In this document: positions 43,187-55,900 of the stretch, piece by piece
How positions within the stretch are numbered: the stretch's first letter is position 1
Layout: the number at the start of each line of letters is the position of its first letter
Assembly: GCA_037039925.1 (NCBI GenBank)
Contig: JAXRKP010000990.1
Span: forward strand, 20,849-84,848
Direction: 5' to 3'
Length of the DNA stretch: 64,000 bases
DNA from: Doris montereyensis
Taxonomy: Eukaryota > Mollusca > Gastropoda > Nudibranchia > Dorididae
The notes under the pieces: generated by a model
Told to the model about the DNA's origin: nothing
The model's database searches: none
What the model saw: only the letters and a program-made list of their open reading frames with translations
Made by a program: the position numbers and the translations under genes

Positions 43187-43826
43187 ATCACAAGATAAGC
43201 CGCCTGGCATATCACATGATAATGAAAAGATTATATTCAGCATTTCATGTAATCGTTATAGGAGGCAGGTGCTAAGTATTGACTGAAGACATAATTACTT
43301 GACATGATATATTATAATTATATCTAATATGGGTGAAGACAATTGTCATCAGAAACTAGATGCATCAGAAAAAGTTTAGTATTAACCTTTGATTAAATGT
43401 AGTCCTTAGTGATAGCAGTTTTATAACTAGATCGTTGAATGGCTATTGAATATTTAGTTGTGTTAAATCTGATATATAATTAGTATACTTTCCTGACATA
43501 CAAGGATACACAATGTAATGGAATAATGTGATATAACTAAAGAATGGTCCAAGTTTTAATCTAACTTTTGCATATAACAAATAACAAAATAAAAATAACA
43601 ACTCTTTGTTATACAGATATTGCGAGTCTCATTATAAATAAAAAAACTAAAACACTGCCAGCAACAAAAAGAAACAACTAATTTAAAACAATTTCTAAAA
43701 AACTGTTCATGCATTCATAGGAAAATGGAGAAAGAGGTTTTAAGATGAAGTTTGCAAGCTTTGAATCTTCTGACTCATGTCGCCATTCTCCAATATCAAT
43801 ATCACAACCCTCTGGCCATTCTGTGA

Positions 43827-43920
43827 TTAAGTAGATTTACCATCTTCCACAACCTCTTCTGCTTGGGGCGGGTTTTGCGTTATCAGCGGCAGGTTGGGTG
43901 TTTGAAGGACTTGATGTAAC
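43827..43920 (-). CDS. STK31: Terminal exon, Pro/Gln-rich, with stop
   Basis: After CTTACAG the frame that completes an Arg codon from the Gln-rich exon reads LHQVLQTPNLPLITQNPPQA then EEVVEDGKST and TAA. Exact phase match and shared composition with the previous exon support it. Attribution to the STK31-like gene, rather than a separate gene, is inference. Confidence 0.5.
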
Positions 43921-46900
43921 CTGTAAGAATGTATAGAATGTTAAGCAAACGTTAGATTGATATGAAGCAAACGTTAAACTAAAGTTTCTTCGAGGCTGTT
44001 TTAGCACAAAGCTCTATTATAGTGTGATGTGGAAGGAAAAAGTGTTACAGTGGTCCCTACTAATTGCAGTCTTGGATATAACAGAAACTCGGCTATAGCA
44101 GGCACTCAATAAATCCCCAGGTCCCATGCTTTTAAATTACATAGAAAGAAACTCCTTTATAGCATGCATTTGAACAATTAGGCTCGGCGATTACAGTGGT
44201 CTATTACTGTATTAGCTGTCAAAACTGAAAAAAATCAACATAAAACAAAACAATAAAACACAAAACAATCGACACAAAAACACAAAAGGCCCAACAAGCT
44301 AAATACTATGTGTAAAATAAGCCTATATGTATACAGTGTACATATACACAACTGGTATTATTATGCCTACTCTTAGCATTGCAGTACATGTAGACCATGT
44401 GTGCAGGGGAGAGAGACAGCAGTCTATTGTAACCTATCAATTGATGACCCACTTAGCATAACCCTACGTAGTAGTCTCAGTTGGTAGCCCACTTTCTTTT
44501 CATGGTGAAGGGATGGGTGCCGATGCAGAGGTTGCGGGTTCGATCCCCAGGGTTTATTTCTGTCTATTCCTTGTATTTGTCTTGTCCTTGTTCCTATGGG
44601 GCTTTCATATTATCTAATGTCATTTCCTTCCCTGTAGATAATACATAGCCTCCTCAACAGGATGATATCAAATCTGTTGCCAGTTTCAGTCCTCAGCTGA
44701 TGCCGATACACTAAAACAAAGTTCCTTCAAGTTCAAGGCCGTTACGGCCCATAGAGCTATAGAAACTTATCCTGGTTTCAATAGCATGAAGCGGAACGGA
44801 TGATGATGATCACATCCTGGACAGGCAGCTAGTCTGCCGCAGTTTTTACTCCAAAGCTAGTGCTTGTACCCATTTGCACTTAAGTTGATTGGGAAAATGT
44901 GTGTTCAGCATCTCTCCAAGGAACACAATGTCTGACTTAGCTTTGCTATGATTCAAACCCAGGTCCTCACTATCCCCAGCCTGGCAGTCTGACCATTCGA
45001 CCAATGACACCACTAGCGGATGCTGGTACCAATTTGCACTTGGGTTGAGTGGGGAATCGCATTTCAAGTCAGAGACTACCCAAGGTCCGACACAAGAATG
45101 TGGTGTGGGTACCCAAAAAAGTAGGGTGGTTTAAAATGCAAAGGCACCGGCTTGCTTTCGCAGTTTTATAACTTACTTATTTTTATTTCATTCTAGATCT
45201 GAACCTTCCATTCTCGCGCCTATATATTCTTCACATCCCCTTCTACTTACGTTTCTTATCATCACTGTCTTTTTCTTTCTTTCTTTCTCCTTTCTGTTTT
45301 TCTTCTGATTTGACATTGTGTGATGCCTGAGGTAGTGCTTAGATCTAGATCTAGATTCTAGATATTTCTCGTTTGTTGTCTGACGAAGGGTTATACCCGA
45401 AATGCCACGTGTTTGTTCTGTCTTTATTAGTGGTCACTTATTGTCATATTTCGCCTTTGACTTCACTCCACTGTGGCTCCTACGTATTATTTATGTTTAA
45501 ATAATGTGTACTGATCATTCAACATGTGTCATAGTAACAAAGAGTGGATTTTCTTCAAAATCCCAAGCATAGTCCATATTTCTTCAAGTTCCTTCAAGGC
45601 CAATATGGCCCATAGATCAGAGATATCTTAGTTTCTGTAAAGTGTAACAAGTGATAATAAATGAACTCCTGGACAGGACGTTAACTGATGCAGGCTTTCA
45701 CTCCCAAGCTAGTGCTTGTACCCATTTACACCTGGGTCGAATGAAAAAATATGTCCTTAGTTGTCTTGCCTAAGGAACACAACATCAGATCTAGCTTTCC
45801 CAGGATCAAATCTGAAACCTCAAGATCCCAGTCCCACACTTAACCACTCCCTCATGAAGGGGAAAAAAAGTTAAATATAAGAAACAAAAAAATCAAAAAA
45901 AGTTAAATACACAAAAAACACTTCTAAGATAAAATAAACAGAAAACGTTTCAAACCTCAAAAGCATTTCCAGTTTTTCAAAAGTCCCTATCTCAAATGAA
46001 TCCTTTGACGATTCTTCCTGATCATTCTCATTCGAAGCTCCTGATCGCAGCTCAGGTGCGGCAGCTATTTGCTGCTGTGGTTGCTGTTGAGGATTTTGTC
46101 CTGCAGGCAACGATTTTGCTGCCTGTTGTGGTTGCTGTGGTTGCTGATGTTGACTCACTGCTTGATTGTAGGAGGGATTCGATCCCATCACCTTAGGAAG
46201 AGGTGGTGAGACCAGAGTGGGAGAGCAATGGTGGATTTTCTTGGCTGAAAGAAGTCTCATGGCACTCTTGTGTTTGCAATCATCTAATAAAAATATAAAA
46301 GAGAACACAAGTCAATTCAAAGTTACTGATCATATAATAAGTTTTAAAGGATGAAGAAAAAAGGTTGGGTGTATGTTAAATATTTTTGTTAACTTCTCAT
46401 GAATAATTTGAATAATTTCCTTAGAGCTGTCTAAAGTAAGTGTTGGGAAGCAATAACATGAGATGGCATTTGCTTCCTTCAATAACGGATGAAGAAATCT
46501 TATCATGCTTGTAAACACCAACCCTTTTCATACACTGTGGAGCATGATGGTCTTGGACGATGATACAAAATGATAGTGCTGACATCGCAATTAAAAATCC
46601 TACCAAAACCCAGAGATCACCTTAGTTGTGGATGTAGGTGAATCAAATAAAATAATAAAAAATGAATAAAAAAGACATCGCATTCAAAATTCAAAGTGCC
46701 TCGAAAGTCTTGATGGCCTAACAAACAAAAATCCCTTTGATTTGATTTTACCCACATCCATAATTAACGAGATTTTCACTGGGGTTTGCAATGGGATTTC
46801 AAAATTTCCCAGACTGCCCTGTAAACATTGTATTAGGGATCTTTAACATGTACAGAGTGTTGTGATCTAAACACAGCCCTCCTTTTTCCGTCCGTCACCA

Positions 46901-49900
46901 ATGAGATAGGCTGTCAATTCACCTATCTCTGGAAAGTCGGGGAGGGGGTGTTTCACTCTAAAAACTCAAGAAAAAAATCAGTTCACGTGTTGGGCATTGA
47001 ATTTTAACTTGTTGATAGCTTTGCTTCAGATAAATTCTTTAAAAACAGAAAATTTTGATAAAACAAGTCTTTGTCCAAAAGAAGGACTTCTCAAAGTAGT
47101 TAGTCGTTACTGTGTGACGTTTTCATCATGATTGATTTTCCCTTATTCTTGAATAATAAGTAAAGCACAGTAAAGTCCCTTCAAGACTGGTTCACGGTCC
47201 ATAGATCCAGAAGTTCACCAGTTTCTATAGTGAGTAAGAGGCCTATTAATAGGTGTAACATATTGCCTCCTGGTCCCAATGCCAGTCTGCCGCAGGTGTT
47301 AACGCCCACTTGATGCTGGTACCCATTTGAAATTGCACCCGGGTCAAATGTAAACAAGTCTTAAAGTAACCAGTACCAATTTATATTGTAAAAGGCTTAA
47401 ATCTGAAAATGAATAACGACCACCTGCCTATTAACGACCATTCCTTTCCTCTTTTTTGTACATTCCGATTTTTATGCAAGGACAAAAAAACAGTTTAATG
47501 GGCCTGGGACGAGAAAAAATGGTGAAAACACAGACATCCTTTTCTGATATCATGTAATTAGCAATACATAACAAACGCTGTTAACGCTGTTTATGATAGT
47601 GACCAACATGTAGTAAGTAAGAGTCACATCAATGATGTAACTGTATAAGCACAACTTTCAACTTTCTGCCCCGCGCAACCTGTCCACATTGACACCTTTA
47701 CAAGAACAACCCATTCTAAAACCAAGTGCATCCTTGTGTTGGTGTTATGAGTTAATCATTTCAATCACCGTCGGCTCGAAGTATTGCCAGTACCCACAAT
47801 GACTTTTTCCTTTGACTGTACATAATTCTGATAACTAGCCAAATGCCTTCTGTCCTGAAAATATCTCAATTCTATTCTGAATGAGGGAGCATGATAAGAA
47901 AAATAGCTGCCAACCTGATGAGGAAGACCCTGTGTCGGCATAAATCAATCCATCATTCTTGGCTGAGGCATCATAGAGGCTGGAATGCCGGTTTCTTGAG
48001 TACTTCATCTGGCATCCACATCAGCATGGGTTGTGCTACCCATTACCCTGAACTGATCCTGTCGCAAGAACAGAGGTAGAAGTTTAGAAGGATTAAAAAA
48101 ACAAGCCCAGCACCAAAAATAAAAACAAAACAAAACAGAAAGATTAACATGAAAATAAAAGATGAAGGTAATGAGACTTCATATGCACAATGCAAAAGTT
48201 GCGTCCGATGTTACATCACAATTATATTCAAATAAAATATAGTTTTCATATATTTCATACGTCAATAAAGGAAATACAATTTTAACTTAACCAGCATTTT
48301 CTTTCCCTTGAAACCTGTTCAAGGAAAAGTAAATCCAAGAAATAATGACAGTCATTAATAAAAATGCTTGGAGTTTACTGTAAAATGATGACAAAGAAAG
48401 TGGGTTCCTCTTTAGACAACATAGTCAACACTTTTTATTATTAACTTTCTATAGCTCAGTAGAGTGAAAAAAGAAGTTCAAAAATAAAAAAAATTTTTAT
48501 AAGATTTGTTCAAGACCTTTTTTTCATTTCAATACTGTTCAATTTTGTAATGTTTTCAATACCATGGCTTCAGGTAAAAAGTTGTATGTTATCTATACTT
48601 GGGTAAGTAAAACAAAGTTCATCAAAAGTCATTACAATCCAGCAAAAAGTCAACTGAAAATTTCCCACCTTTCTAGTGCATCTCAATGAAATGAAAAGTA
48701 TCATACATTTCTTTAATGTTTCACTTTGGATTAATTATATTTCAGCATTTTTCTACAGGGTCCCCATACATTTCTGAAGAAAAATAATATGATAGCTGAT
48801 AGTAGTGATAGATCTACCCCTATCATTTCACAAAATATGTGAATAGTGCAAAAATGAAAAAAAAATTTTTCGAAAAATAAATCGAACACAAGACTGACAA
48901 TGTCATAGCCTAAACACATGCACAAATAATTACTGTCTACCGAGAAGAAAATGAGGTTTGGAAGGCTTTTTCTAACTTCTGAACTCTGCCAATTATAAAT
49001 CTTCTTCTGTTCTACTTTCAGCCATCACCATCTCCCAGTCTCTTTTTCTTTCTCAGGATCAAAAACTTAAAACTAGATCTAGATCCCCTCCCCTATTTAA
49101 AAATCTCCGTTATATAGGCAAACGTCCCATACTCTTTCTTTCTTCTTCAATTAAACCGGAATCTAGATCTAGATCTAAATCTAGTATAAGTACATGATTG
49201 CATTCTTCCCAGTCCTACCCTTTCCACCCAAGTCTCCACTGTAGTGGAAGACATTGGTTATTTCTCTCTTTCTCATCCGATACCGTATGTCAGACTCAGT
49301 CGCCTCTTGTTTTGCCATCGTATGTTTTCACATTGACTTTCTTCACCCTGTCCCCTCCCCACTTCTATTCTGCTATCACTATCAGGCCATGCGTGAATAA
49401 TATTAATATCTGTGCACGATCATCTTACCTCCTCTATTCTTACTAAACACTTGCATTTGGCTTTCAGTCCTCCGCAAACTCCGACTCTCCATATATACTC
49501 TCTCTCTCTAATACTAATACACACATGCAGATTGGTTGCATTAAACACACACAAACATTCTCTGTCAAGCCTTCTTGCAGATTACACGTGAAAACGATCG
49601 GACTTAAAATATGAACATTCCCTGTCTCTCTCCTTTGACACAAACCATACCATAATTGCGCGATCAGCTTTTTAACACACCACGACATTCTTAATCTCTC
49701 CACAGTAAAAGTCAAATTGAAAGAAAGGAAGCTGGAGTCGTAAATACGCAGTTCATGGTATTGGTATAGGCACTAAAACTAAAGAAAGTAATGAAAACTT
49801 TGTATCGAAGTCGATACTAATTCCCCAGGCAAACTTTATCATTTTAAAGAAGGTATCGGAATCGTTTAGTTTCAAAATGAAAGAATTGCCAGACAGCAGC

Positions 49901-52900
49901 GTTTTGCATTACCGGAAATGGATGACAAAATTCATCGCCCCACAAACTTAATCGTATTTTCCCATTCAGCGGTCCGATAATTCTTCATGTCTAAAACGAT
50001 TTCCTTGATTTTCTCAATAGGGGTCCTCAATATATAATTTCTTCTGGTATTTTCTCGAGTGGGATTTTTTTTTCTTTCGTTTTCAAAAGGATTTCCCTGA
50101 TGCACGGGAACCCTCCCACTTGAGCCCCCAAATCCTACTTGTTCTCCTACCCAAGACATCAATTTCCGACCATTTCCGACCTTTCATCTGAGACAAAAAT
50201 CTAGTCATATTTCCGAAGTTCCGACCTTGCTGGACATCCTACATAGAGTTTATCCCGGATTCTGTAGCATAAAGCAGATCCAGAGGATACTAAAAGCCCC
50301 TGGACATGACACTAGTCTGTCGAAGGTTTTTCCTCACAAGCTGTGCTGAACCCATTTGCACCTGGGTCTAGTGGGGAAAAATATCTTTCCAAGGAATACA
50401 CGTCAGACCCTAGCATTTACTCAGGACCTCTTGATCTCAAGTCCGACTGCCTAACTGCAAGACCATCCATGCCACATGTCTGTAATCAGGAGGGGACTCA
50501 GTTGTTTGTAATCTCACTATGCACTAGCTTGGAAGGGACAACTTGATGACCAGCAGGGTCTCTCACCTTTGCATCATTGACAAATTATTTTGGCTTTCAA
50601 CGGCCATCCAAACGGGATGATTCAAATATTCTGAGTGGAGAATGTTGATTGTTCCACAGGTCTCATTGCTGGTATCGACGTCAGCAGTTTGGTAAGGAAG
50701 ATCAAGGTTCGATCCTGTCAACAGACATTTGATTTCCATTAAAATAATGGTTTTTCACAAAACAAAACAAAACAACTCAAAATTATAACATTAAATGTTA
50801 CTTGGCAGGGAAACTTTAATGAAACAAAGTAGTAGAAGAATGTAAATGAAACAAAGTAGTAGAGAACAAAGTAGAAGAATGTAAATGAAGCAAAGTAGTA
50901 GAAGAATGTAAATGAAGCAAAGTAGTAGAAGAATGTAAATGAAACAAAGTAGTAGAAGAATGTACATGAAACAAAGTAGTAGAAGAATGTAAATGAAGCA
51001 AAGTAGTAGAAGAATGTAAATGAAACAAAGTAGTAGAAGAATGTAAATGAAACAAAGTAGTAGAAGAATGTAAATGAAACAAAGTAGTAGAAGAATGTAA
51101 ATGAAACAAAGTAGTAGAGGTATGTAAATGAAACAAAGTAGTAGAAGGACGTAAATGAAACAAAGTAGTAGAAGAACGTAAATGAAACAAAGTAGTAGAA
51201 GGATGTAAATGAAACAAAGTAGTAGAAGAATGTAAATGAAACAAAGTAGTAGAAGAATGTTGAAGAAAAATGAAACAAAGTAGTAGAGGTATGTAAATGA
51301 AACAAAGTAGTAGAAGGACGTAAATGAAACAAAGTAGTAGAAGTACGTAAATGAAACAAAGTAGTAGAAGGACGTAAATGAAACAAAGTAGTAGACGGAC
51401 GTAAAGTGAAATGTAAACAAAGTGAAACAAAGTAGTAGAAGGACGTAAATGAAACAAAGTAGTAGAAGGACATAAATGAAACAAAGTAGTAGAAGTATGT
51501 AAATGAAACAAAGTAATAGAAGGACGTAAATGAAACAAAGTAGTAGAAAAATGTAACGGAAACAAAGTAGTAGAAGGATGTAGGTGTGACAACACACTTC
51601 ATGTCCGTCTTGGTTCCATTAGCTAAGGATTACATAGAGTGAAAGAGGAGTGGTGACTTGTAAACGTGAGGATGAAACATGACACACAGGGGGCTGATGT
51701 GTTTGTGTGTGTTGGCTCCGTTACCTTTGACCAAGCAAAACTAGATCCTACCAGCTTGCATCAAATGTCGTTCTCATAAAAATAAAAAAATTTCTGTTGT
51801 GGCTCTTACCCTATCACAAAATACAATGTAAAGACTGATCATTCACGTTTTCTTTAATCGCCTACCTAAAAAATGTTCCATCCTGGATTTAAATTGGTCA
51901 ACAATTATACTATCAGAGAAGAAAGGGGAAAAAGGAAAGGAAAGCGACCGGAAAAAAGAAAACAATTACCCATGGTAAAGTTCCAGTATTACCCACCTGC
52001 TTTATCAATAGAAACCCATCCAAGCATGCACTCTTTCATAGTCCAGAAACGACTACGTATGAATAAATAGAGACATTCTTAATTGGGACTAAATGATGGT
52101 CACTCTTTTGAATCCATAGATCATATACATAAGTCAGATAAAATACACAATCCCCTTGATTGAAATGATTTTCTTCATTATTGATGAGAAAAGCAAATGG
52201 ACTGGGCAGGATTTACAATAAGGATCCAGGACAGGAAAAAATTACTGAATTTTTATAATCTGATTATCAGGGCAACTCATGTATCGTCAAAATGGTTGGA
52301 TTTGACTAAAACATTTCATTGACTTTTGCACACATTCCTCTTATCTGCATGCAGCTATGTTATATCTTAACTCATAGACTACCCAAGGTCTGACACAAGA
52401 TTGTGGCGTGGGTACTCAAAAAAGTAGAGTGGTTTAAAAAAAAAAACAACTTTTTTATTTATTTTTTCTCTTCATCTTTTTAACATAGTGTTCAAAAGAG
52501 ATCAAACTTTATATTGGCACCAATACAAGTCAGCTATGTGTCATTAGTTTGACTGAGTGAAGATGAGTGAAAGGGTGAAATTGAGAAGTAAAAATCTTTT
52601 TGAGTCGGAGGCACCATTCACAAAATACACTACTTCCATCAATATATAAGATGTCAGATAATGAAAAAAATGAGACGGTAAACTGATCGAAAACATTGCA
52701 ATCTATGCTGTTGCTGACTTGTAGATCTACTTATAGTAGTTCTGTTGTAAGTTTGCAAAGAAAACGGATTAAGTCAAGGCTTCTGCTGCCAGCAGTAAAA
52801 AAAAATCATAAAAAATTAACTGTTCATGCTAGAGTTCCGGTAGGAAACGGAATAATAAGCCTAGAAAATGCTCCATACCACAATCACGTATACGTGATCT

Positions 52901-55900
52901 TTCTATAGTTATGGCCCAGCAACGTTATGATCGCATATGTGCGCCAATTGTACTATGTCGTACGTGTACCGTGATCACACCCATGCAACAATGGTAGTCT
53001 ATGATTTAAGATAATAGCTTAATAAGAAAAATCTAAAATTCCCAAGAAGGAAATACCAGTGAGAGATGTGCAAAGTCCACTGTACCATCCTTGCGTTCCA
53101 ATAATCTGGCACTTGGATGATGCATCTAGTAAAAGTTAAATAGAACAGAAAACTTTAGAAATGAAACATGAGAAGAAAAAATTATTAAAATATAAAATAG
53201 TTGAAAGTAAATGTACAGACATTATGAATAAGACCAAAACATGTTCTTTTCAAATTGTTGAAAAAGTTTTAGCATAACGCCAAAAATTACATTTTATACA
53301 CAATAGTAGCGGTCTAAGAACAAGTCCTGACAAGCATTCAACAAATCAATGAAAGTTTACTCATTACATCTATACAAAGGTGGTTGGATACGCATCTTTG
53401 ATTTGATTGACAATGATTAATCTAAATTGTGTACGTAACGTACGTTAAGGAATGATGACTTAAGACCATTGTTCATTTTGCCTACACTAAACATCGTGCA
53501 TTGTGACACCCTGCTGTTTAGCAGGAAGAGCAAGATTCACTGTTAACAGCCTATGCTATACCATGCCCACCGTTTGCTTGGCCCAGGAGGATGAAATTGG
53601 CACCTTGTTGTCTGGCAGGCAGAGAGCCTTTTCTATCAGCACCTATTTATTACAGCTGAAAGGCGTGGCTTAATCATCTACATATCTGGTTTAATTGAAA
53701 TGCGTTCATATTTAAAATCTATGAAAAACATGAAAAGATATGTCTGGACAACTTTGATAATTTTGTTAAAATCATGTTGTTGGCTGATCCGGATGAGTTG
53801 TTATGGGCCAATTTACATAGACAGAATTATGTTTCCTGAGATAGCATGCTGGTAAGTGGACAGTGGTGTTAGGCGTGTGTTCTTAAGACTGATACTGCTC
53901 TATGTGCAATAACAATACATCAAAACCAATGAACAATACGAGTTGGATATATTTTTTAAAAGCGATACATTTTAAGGGCAACAAACTAAAGACTAATGCT
54001 GGTAACATGTCACTGATATCATCTTCAAATATTACACAAGTAACACTGACACTTAACTCACCCATAACGCCAGCAGTCCTAAGTAATAGACATCTGTGAA
54101 ATGGGATGGTTCCACTGAGATTCTTTGATGTTTCAATTCTGGGGCCAACATTTCTTGGTTACTGGTTGGTAAAAATCTTGATGCACATCTGTCAGCCTAA
54201 GAAAGTAAAATAAAGCGGATTGTAAATCATTATAAACAACTAAAATTTATCTTTCAAATTTCACATTCAACTTGATGGATTAATGTTAAACAAGAGAGTT
54301 TGTGCATTTCAAATTTCATGTTTTCAATTAAACTAGATATAAAAATAACAAAGAGCATAGATATGAGAAAGACTGTTTCTCTTTGTTTGTAATAATAAGA
54401 TCATTTATATGGCGCCTTCTGCCTAGACCCCGAGGCGCTTCACAAAAAGACATTTGCACAACCACATCGCAGACAGACACAACACACACGCGCACACACG
54501 CACCCAAACATACATTGTAGCAGCTGAATTGAAATAAATATGTAGAACATATGAGGTGCGTCATAAAAGTTCTAGGACTGGTGTCACAAAAGGCATATTT
54601 CATATCCAAACTACAAACTTAACGTTTTACCCTTTAGGGTAATAGTCCTGGAGTATATAACTGTGATCGCAGCTCTCTGCAAACATTGAGATTTTTCCAT
54701 GTTTTAATACACATATCCTCTGTTTCAGAGCCTGAAGTCTCTGGTCCGGTTGGAGAAATTCTCGCTATCAGAGGCAGTGCATCAAGTGTGCGGAGATGAG
54801 ACGTTGTCACATTCACATGTTCTTTAGTAGTGTAAAAGGTTTGAAAGGGGACCTGAGGACATGAAAGGTGACCCTGGAGCGGAAGGCCTTACACAAGCAG
54901 AACTGAGGCTAACGTGGAAAGCATTAGCAGATGTTGTATGGATATCGTTAGTTGTCTGTTCGACGGCATAACAGGGACAACATCCGGAAGATTGTCACTG
55001 ATGATTCAGGTAAAATGCGGAAAATATGCACAAAGTTGGTCGAGAAATTGCTGAGGCACATGGACATCCTTTAGAGTCTTGAAACTGAACCAGACTTGCT
55101 AGGGAGAGTTATCACTGGTGAGGTGATGAGTCTTGATTTTTTAGTACAACCTGGAAACCAAACACCAGAGCCTTCAGTGGAAGAGTGGGACGTCGCCAAG
55201 GCTGAAACAAAGGAAGACAGTCGAAGTCCAAAGACAAGTCATGTTGATTGCATTCTACAAAGTGAGGAGCATCGTCCACTGCTAGTTCGAGCCACAGGGC
55301 GAGACGATCAACTAGCATGCCTACAATAAGATTCTGTGAAATTTACTTTGTTCAGCGTACAAGAACAGGCAAAAGTTGTGGCAGAACAACTCGGAGCTGC
55401 TTCACCATAACAACACGGCTGCTCAAAATGTCCTGAGCATCCGACAGGTTGCTGGCCAAGAAAGAAGAACATCGTCGTGCTGGAGCAATCTCCCAACTCA
55501 CCCGACCCGACTCGATGTGATTTTTCCTCTTCCCCAAGCTAAAGGGGGTCATCAAGGGGACCCGTAATGAAGACGTGGACGACATCAAGATGGCTGCGCC
55601 GATGAAACTGCGGAGGATCCCGAAAGAATCCTTCCAGGAGTGTATACAAAGCTGCAGAGAATCCCGTAAGAATCCTTCAAGGAGTGCATGGAGGCAAGGC
55701 TGGGCAAATGCCTTTGACATCAGGGGGATTACTTCAAATAGGAAAACATGTAGTTTGCTGTTAGATTTGAAATATATCTTTTGTGACACCAGTCCTCGAA
55801 CTTTTCTGACACAACTGTAGGTAATTTTCAGGCTTATCACTATGTTGCATATGTTGGGCATAGGTTTCTCCAAGGCTTATTGATATATTAGATATGTCAA

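Noticed and set aside
50739..51602. Three overlapping minus-strand frames of 259-287 codons
   Set aside because: They are a consequence of a stop-free 27-bp repeat unit; the amino-acid repeats have no start context or splice support.
54328..54609. 93-codon Cys/Val-rich minus-strand frame
   Set aside because: It includes a CA-rich run and overlaps the mariner left end; no conserved features.
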